A stretch of DNA of 8,955 nt from Candidatus Sodaliphilus limicaballi (GTDB lineage: Bacteria > Bacteroidota > Bacteroidia > Bacteroidales > Muribaculaceae), in NCBI GenBank assembly GCA_018065815.1, contig JAGHSP010000396.1, forward strand, positions 1 to 8,955. Direction: 5' to 3'. This document shows positions 5,718 through 8,955 of the stretch, piece after piece. Every line of letters begins with the position of its first letter. Position 1 is the stretch's first letter. The translations under genes were made by a program, and so were the position numbers. The notes under the pieces were generated by a model. It searched no databases. It worked only from the letters and a program-made list of their open reading frames with translations, and was not told where the DNA came from.

Positions 5718-5761
5718 CAAAATGAGATACAAATTTGCTCTGTATCTCATTTTGTTTTTTT
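5718..5761 (+). terminator. Strong intrinsic terminator between the convergent LRR gene and corA
   Basis: A perfect 14-bp stem, 5718-5731 with 5741-5754, has a 9-nt loop and is followed by seven T (5755-5761). A:T pairs extend the stem by about 3 bp. It closes the LRR transcript. On the - strand the stem is followed by TTTATTAAAAA, so it may also stop corA transcripts less efficiently. Confidence 0.93.
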
Positions 5762-5773
5762 ATGATTACTCGT

Positions 5774-6697
5774 TTAGAACCATTTGATTTTTTTGAATAG
5801 GAAGAATGCACTGGCCGAGAGTAGTATAGACGTTGCAATGATTGCTACAAATGCCCATGGCTGTTCTTCGTGTGGCAACCTCACGTTCATGCCATAGAGG
5901 CTTGCAATTAATGTGGGCACTTGGAGAATAATTGTGATACTTGTCATGCGTTTCATGATTTGGTTCAAGTTGTTTGAAATAATTGAACCAAATGCCTCCA
6001 TCGTGCCTGAAAGAATGTTACTGTATATGTTCACCGAGTTCAATGCCTGCTGCAACTCGATGTGCACGTCTTCTACCATGTCGGTATCGAGCAAACCGGA
6101 GTTCTGATAGAGAGATTTTAAGCGCATGAGCAGAGACTCGTTGCCCCTGATTCCTGTGTTGAAATACACGAGACTTTTCTGTAAGTTTCTCATCTTTAAC
6201 AGGTCTTCATTGCGAAGTTTGCGTTCAAGGTCGTCCTCGGCAGCATTAATGTTCACATTAATCTGTTTAAGGAATTTCAGGAACCACACGGCCGAAGACA
6301 TGATGAGTCTCAAGATGAGTGTGAGCCTGTTGTTGATATTAACCCCTTTGTTTTTGTTGTATTGGATGAAATCGTTAACAACGGGATTGTTGAAGAAACT
6401 CAACACGATGACCAGTTTGTTGTTTGTGATGATGCCTAAAGGGATGGTGGAATAGGGGATATCTACATCGTTAGTTTCTCGCGGTAGTCGCAGTATGGTT
6501 AGCCTCCAGTCACCATCGCTTTCGGTGCGAGGTCGTTCATCGACGTCCTGGATATCGCTGATGAATGATTTGGGAACATTGAGTTCCTTCAAGTAGTTCA
6601 GGTCGCCTGCCGATGGGTTGTGCATATTGATCCAACACCCATCCTGCCAGCTTTCGACTTTCTCAAAGCCTTTGCCGAAAAGGATAAATTCTTTCAT
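5774..6697 (-). CDS. corA: CorA-family Mg2+/divalent cation transporter
   Basis: A 307-residue CorA-type channel subunit; the family forms homopentamers in the inner membrane and carries Mg2+ (some members Co2+, Ni2+ or Zn2+). The N-terminal cytosolic alpha/beta domain (about 1-130) is followed by the long stalk helices (about 130-248). TM1 is about 250-267, ending in the signature Y-G-M-N (268-271). The periplasmic loop contains L-P-H-E-E-Q-P-W, TM2 is about 281-301, and the tail is basic, K-K-I-K-W-F. GMN is the ion-selectivity motif. A Shine-Dalgarno AAGGAG (6708-6713 on the - strand) sits 10 nt before the ATG. The leader of about 160 nt carries an upstream ORF and conserved-looking pairings. 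The gene is monocistronic: it has its own -7 element and ends at the convergent terminator. Confidence 0.94.
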   Translation of the reverse strand: MKEFILFGKGFEKVESWQDGCWINMHNPSAGDLNYLKELNVPKSFISDIQDVDERPRTESDGDWRLTILRLPRETNDVDIPYSTIPLGIITNNKLVIVLSFFNNPVVNDFIQYNKNKGVNINNRLTLILRLIMSSAVWFLKFLKQINVNINAAEDDLERKLRNEDLLKMRNLQKSLVYFNTGIRGNESLLMRLKSLYQNSGLLDTDMVEDVHIELQQALNSVNIYSNILSGTMEAFGSIISNNLNQIMKRMTSITIILQVPTLIASLYGMNVRLPHEEQPWAFVAIIATSILLSASAFFLFKKIKWF

Positions 6698-6703
6698 TTC
6701 AGT

Positions 6704-6787
6704 CTGTCTCCTTTGTTTCTGTGCACTAAATCACCCAGCAAAGAAAGACAGGCTGCCGATAGCCCGTTGCTTGCTAGTTATTTAGTG
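6704..6787 (-). promoter_or_regulatory. corA leader RNA switch (nested stems versus Shine-Dalgarno sequestration)
   Basis: Pairings found by eye, in + coordinates. P1 is 6780-6787 with 6724-6731 (8 bp, perfect). P2 is 6771-6777 with 6735-6741 (7 bp, one G-U). P3 is 6761-6765 with 6750-6754 (5 bp, one G-U), nested inside. In addition 6739-6751 can pair with 6704-6715, which contains the corA Shine-Dalgarno sequence: 12 pairs with one G-U and one bulged base. This second helix shares bases with P2 and P3. With P1 it would either compete or form an H-type pseudoknot. The 5' arms of P1 and P2 overlap the last codons and stop of the upstream ORF. It matches no riboswitch class I recognise (not M-box). 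Function is inferred. Confidence 0.6.
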
Positions 6788-6836
6788 TGATGTTAAGTTT
6801 GTAATTTAAAAAGTCTTTCGGAACCGTGTCGTCCAT
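6774..6836 (-). CDS. 20-residue leader peptide (upstream ORF) of corA
   Basis: ATG (6834-6836) to TAG (6774-6776) encodes MDDTVPKDFLNYKLNITLNN, starting about 20 nt after the predicted transcription start and ending 76 nt before corA. The sequence before the ATG is A/T-rich, as usual for this phylum. The last four codons and the stop lie exactly in the 5' arms of P1 and P2, so a ribosome near the stop would prevent those stems. The N-terminus is acidic with a Pro at position 6. No homology can be claimed for so short a frame; the support is its placement in the leader. Confidence 0.45.
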   Translation of the reverse strand: MDDTVPKDFLNYKLNITLNN

Positions 6837-6864
6837 ATAATTTATTAATTTGGTTTCTATGATG

Positions 6865-6872
6865 CAAAGTTA
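6865..6872 (-). promoter_or_regulatory. -7 promoter element of corA
   Basis: On the - strand it reads TAACTTTG followed by CATC, a perfect TAnnTTTG match. TTTG is missing at the expected distance upstream. Transcription would start near 6859, giving a leader of about 160 nt, unusually long beside the roughly 20-nt leaders of the other genes here. Confidence 0.6.
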
Positions 6873-6938
6873 CGTCATTTTTTTGAATAAATGTGTATGA
6901 TTATTGGTAAAAATGGCGCGGCTGGATATTTGGATAGC

Positions 6939-6969
6939 AAAAAACAGGTGGGTTTTATATTCCCACCTG
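6939..6969 (-). terminator. Intrinsic terminator after the sigma paralog
   Basis: On the - strand CAGGTGGG pairs with CCCACCTG (6962-6969 with 6945-6952), a perfect 8-bp stem with a 9-nt loop followed by six T (6944-6939). It lies about 33 nt past the stop of the sigma paralog and separates it from corA. Confidence 0.9.
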
Positions 6970-7001
6970 CATTTATATAAACCCCAAAGATGCCATTAAT
7001 A

Positions 7002-7865
7002 TCAGAGGTATGCTCTGAGAGTATCAGTTCTTTTTGCCCTAAGGCGGCGAAGAGCCTTTTCCTTGATTTGTCTCACTCTCTCTCGCGTGAGGTCAAATTG
7101 TGCTCCGATCTCGTCGAGAGACATCTCGGGGCAGTTGATGCCGAAAGACATCTTGACTATTTCACGCTCACGTGGCTGGAGTTGTGCAAGCATTTGCTGC
7201 AATTCGCTGTTGAGCGATTGCTTGTCGAGGTTGGAATCGGCCATCGGGCTGTTGTCGTTGGCGATCACATCGAGCATAGTGCCGTCGTCATCGCTGTTGA
7301 ACGGAGCGTCAAAAGACACGTGATGCCCCGACACTCTCATCGCGTCATCGATTTTTGTGGGTGAGAGGGCGAGCATCTCGCCCAGTTCCTCGCTTGTGGG
7401 GCGACGCTGGTTGAGTTGTTCGAATTGCGACGACGCCTTTGCGATGCGGTTTCTCAATCCGTCTTGGTTGAGCGGTATTCTCACCATGTTAGATTGTCCG
7501 CCCAGTGCTAGAAGGATAGCTTGGCGAATCCACCACACGGCATAAGAGATAAACTTGAAGCCGCGTGTCTCGTCAAATCTCTCGGCGGCAGTGATAAGGC
7601 CGATGTTACCTTCGTTGATGAGGTCTGACAGACTGATTCCGTTATTCTGATATTGCTTGGCAACAGAGATAACGAAACGCAAGTTGGCCTTCACTAACTC
7701 GTCTCTTGCCGCTTGTGCATCATCTCCTCCCTCGCGTATGCGTTGAGCGAGTTCAACCTCACGATCCATATCAATCTGCTTGATATGGTTGATTTCGGTA
7801 AGATACTTGTCGAGAATCTGGCTGTCACGGTTGGTGATTGTTTGTGTAATCTTTAACTGTCTCAT
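7002..7865 (-). CDS. Divergent paralog of the primary sigma factor (RpoD-like)
   Basis: A 287-residue sigma70-family factor aligning with the neighbouring rpoD product almost without gaps and sharing its N-terminus M-R-Q-L-K-I-T. Region 2 is intact (core-binding N-L-R-F-V-I-S-V-A-K-Q-Y near 61-72; F-D-E-T-R-G-F-K-F-I-S-Y-A-V-W-W-I-R 97-114). Region 4.2 keeps the recognition helix L-T-R-E-R-V-R-Q-I-K-E-K. Differences cluster where sigma reads the -10 and extended -10 DNA: relative to RpoD, Q119L, A122G, E123G, R126N, V135D, S137L and L138R. The last Gly is missing. It probably keeps -33 recognition but prefers other -7 or spacer sequences, or melts DNA differently. It lies downstream of rpoD on the same strand, 141 bp apart, with a hairpin but no consensus promoter between. 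It is a complete frame with conserved motifs, so an active gene is likely. Confidence 0.93.
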   Translation of the reverse strand: MRQLKITQTITNRDSQILDKYLTEINHIKQIDMDREVELAQRIREGGDDAQAARDELVKANLRFVISVAKQYQNNGISLSDLINEGNIGLITAAERFDETRGFKFISYAVWWIRQAILLALGGQSNMVRIPLNQDGLRNRIAKASSQFEQLNQRRPTSEELGEMLALSPTKIDDAMRVSGHHVSFDAPFNSDDDGTMLDVIANDNSPMADSNLDKQSLNSELQQMLAQLQPREREIVKMSFGINCPEMSLDEIGAQFDLTRERVRQIKEKALRRLRAKRTDTLRAYL

Positions 7866-7953
7866 AGCATTATTGGTTTAAAATTCTTGTGTGTAGTGTC
7901 ATTATATCAGCAAAAAATGTGCCAATTATTGTGTGTGTTATGTGTGTTTATAC

Positions 7954-7986
7954 AAAAGGCTGGCACTCAGTCGTTAAGCGCCAGCC
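7954..7986 (-). terminator. Hairpin terminator or attenuator between rpoD and its paralog
   Basis: On the - strand a 10-bp stem (7977-7986 with 7958-7967, one G-T pair) with a 9-nt loop is followed by only four T. The stem is GC-rich but the T run is short, so partial read-through into the downstream sigma gene is plausible. Confidence 0.7.
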
Positions 7987-8006
7987 GTGTGTTGTAAGGG
8001 ATGTTT

Positions 8007-8873
8007 TTATCCCAGATAAGACTTGAGTAGTTTGCTCTTTTGTCCTTTGAGTCGGCGTATCGCCTTTTCCTTGATCTGACGCACACGTTCGCGTGTGAGG
8101 TCAAATTTTGCTCCAATCTCTTCAAGTGTCATTTCCTGGCAACCGATGCCGAAGAACATCTTGAGGATTTCGCACTCACGGGGGTTGAGTTGGTCAAGAG
8201 CCCTGTTTACTTCTTTCGACAAAGATTCCTGGTTGAGCGTAGAGTCAGCCATGGGGCTGTCGTCGTTGGGGATAACGTCAAGCAAGCTGTTGTCTTCACC
8301 GTCAACGAAGGGAGCATCGACCGACACGTGGCGGCCCGACACCTTCATTGTGTCAGAAATCTTGTCAACGGGTACATCCAGTTGCTCGGCAAGTTCCTCG
8401 GCCGACGGGCGTCGTTCGTTTTCTTGCTCAAAACGAGAAAGAGCTTTACCGATTTTGTTAAGCGAACCCACTTGGTTGAGCGGGAGTCGCACGATGCGTG
8501 ATTGCTCGGCAAGAGCTTGGAGGATGGACTGGCGAATCCACCATACTGCGTAAGAGATAAACTTGAAACCGCGTGTCTCGTCAAATTTTTGTGCTGCCTT
8601 AATCAGGCCTAAATTACCCTCGTCGATCAAGTCGGGGAGACTTAATCCTTGGTTTTGGTACTGTTTTGCTACTGAAACGACGAAACGCAGGTTAGCGCTA
8701 ACAAGTTTGTCAAGAGCAGCTTGTCCTGCAGGACCACCTTCGCGAATGCGCTGTGCGAGTTCGACTTCCTCATCCACGGTAATAAGTTCCTTGCGGCCTA
8801 TTTCCTGAAGATACTTGTCAAGCGATGCACTCTCGCGGTTGGTGATTGATTTTGTAATTTTTAACTGTCTCAT
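8007..8873 (-). CDS. rpoD: Primary RNA polymerase sigma factor RpoD (SigA), Bacteroidota type
   Basis: A 288-residue housekeeping sigma factor lacking the long acidic region 1.1 of proteobacterial sigma70, as is normal in Bacteroidota. Region 1.2 (S-L-D-K-Y-L-Q-E-I-G near 17-26), region 2 (N-L-R-F-V-V-S-V-A-K-Q-Y-Q-N-Q-G-L-S-L-P-D-L-I), region 2.4 (F-K-F-I-S-Y-A-V-W-W-I-R-Q-S-I-L-Q-A-L-A-E-Q-S-R), region 3, the sigma finger (D-N-S-L-L-D-V-I-P-N-D-D-S-P) and region 4.2 (T-L-E-E-I-G, L-T-R-E-R-V-R-Q-I-K-E-K-A) are all present, ending K-S-Y-L-G. It matches my memory of the consensus Bacteroidales protein closely, so it is the ancestral copy of the tandem pair. A perfect promoter lies just upstream, with a leader of about 18 nt. 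Confidence 0.97.
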   Translation of the reverse strand: MRQLKITKSITNRESASLDKYLQEIGRKELITVDEEVELAQRIREGGPAGQAALDKLVSANLRFVVSVAKQYQNQGLSLPDLIDEGNLGLIKAAQKFDETRGFKFISYAVWWIRQSILQALAEQSRIVRLPLNQVGSLNKIGKALSRFEQENERRPSAEELAEQLDVPVDKISDTMKVSGRHVSVDAPFVDGEDNSLLDVIPNDDSPMADSTLNQESLSKEVNRALDQLNPRECEILKMFFGIGCQEMTLEEIGAKFDLTRERVRQIKEKAIRRLKGQKSKLLKSYLG

Positions 8874-8896
8874 TTAAACAAAATAGTTTAAGCACG

Positions 8897-8928
8897 CAAA
8901 ATTACTACTAATTTTCCGTTTTGCCAAA
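8897..8928 (-). promoter_or_regulatory. Consensus promoter of rpoD
   Basis: On the - strand TTTG (8928-8925), exactly 20 nt, then TAATTTTG (8904-8897): a full TTTG-N20-TAnnTTTG match. The predicted start is near 8891. Since this is the motif read by the primary sigma factor itself, rpoD is presumably self-transcribed. Confidence 0.85.
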
Positions 8929-8955
8929 TATATAACGAAAAAAACGCGTTTATAT

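Noticed and set aside
7866..7960. GT/CA-rich runs as a microsatellite-based phase-variation tract
   Set aside because: The runs are short and interrupted, lie outside any coding frame, and are not placed between recognised promoter elements.

Overview
The window looks like chromosomal DNA of a member of the Bacteroidales (Bacteroidota). Three things point there. Promoters match the Bacteroidota pattern TTTG-N20-TAnnTTTG. Two short primary-type sigma factors of about 287 residues lack the long N-terminal region of proteobacterial sigma70. The gene set (lipoprotein, SPOR-domain protein, BspA-like leucine-rich repeats, CorA) fits. I cannot name the genus from the sequence alone; a Muribaculaceae- or Prevotella-like gut bacterium would fit.

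Left part (1-2928, + strand): a lipoprotein with a BamE/SmpA-like C-terminus (cut at the window edge) overlaps by 4 bp a PhnP-like metallo-beta-lactamase-fold phosphodiesterase. A new transcription unit follows: a secreted SPOR-domain protein and folE (GTP cyclohydrolase I), 5 bp apart.

RNA cluster (2977-3454, + strand): a near-perfect promoter drives three identical tRNA-Gly(GCC) genes and one tRNA-Leu(GAG), closed by an intrinsic terminator. The three Gly copies share an unusual C at T-loop position 55.

Accessory scar (about 3466-4564): right after the terminator lies a decayed gene. Its conceptual product is the C-terminal tail of a phage head-morphogenesis (MuF-like) protein fused to a papain-fold toxin domain. 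Two in-frame stops, two frameshifts and a Cys-to-Tyr change at the presumed nucleophile show that it is dead. Abutting it tail to tail on the - strand is an intact 70-residue gene, a candidate surviving immunity gene. An AT-rich gene-free stretch of about 345 bp follows, then an intracellular BspA-like LRR protein (4963-5691) and a strong terminator.

Right part (- strand): corA (Mg2+/divalent cation channel) has a leader of about 160 nt holding a 20-codon upstream ORF. The end of that ORF lies in the 5' arms of a nested stem structure. A further segment can pair with the corA Shine-Dalgarno sequence (12 pairs, one bulge). This reads as a translation-coupled switch and is the most promising undescribed element here. 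Upstream of it are two tandem sigma genes: canonical rpoD (8007-8873) behind a perfect consensus promoter, and a paralog (7002-7865) with changes concentrated in the region that reads the -10 and extended -10 DNA.
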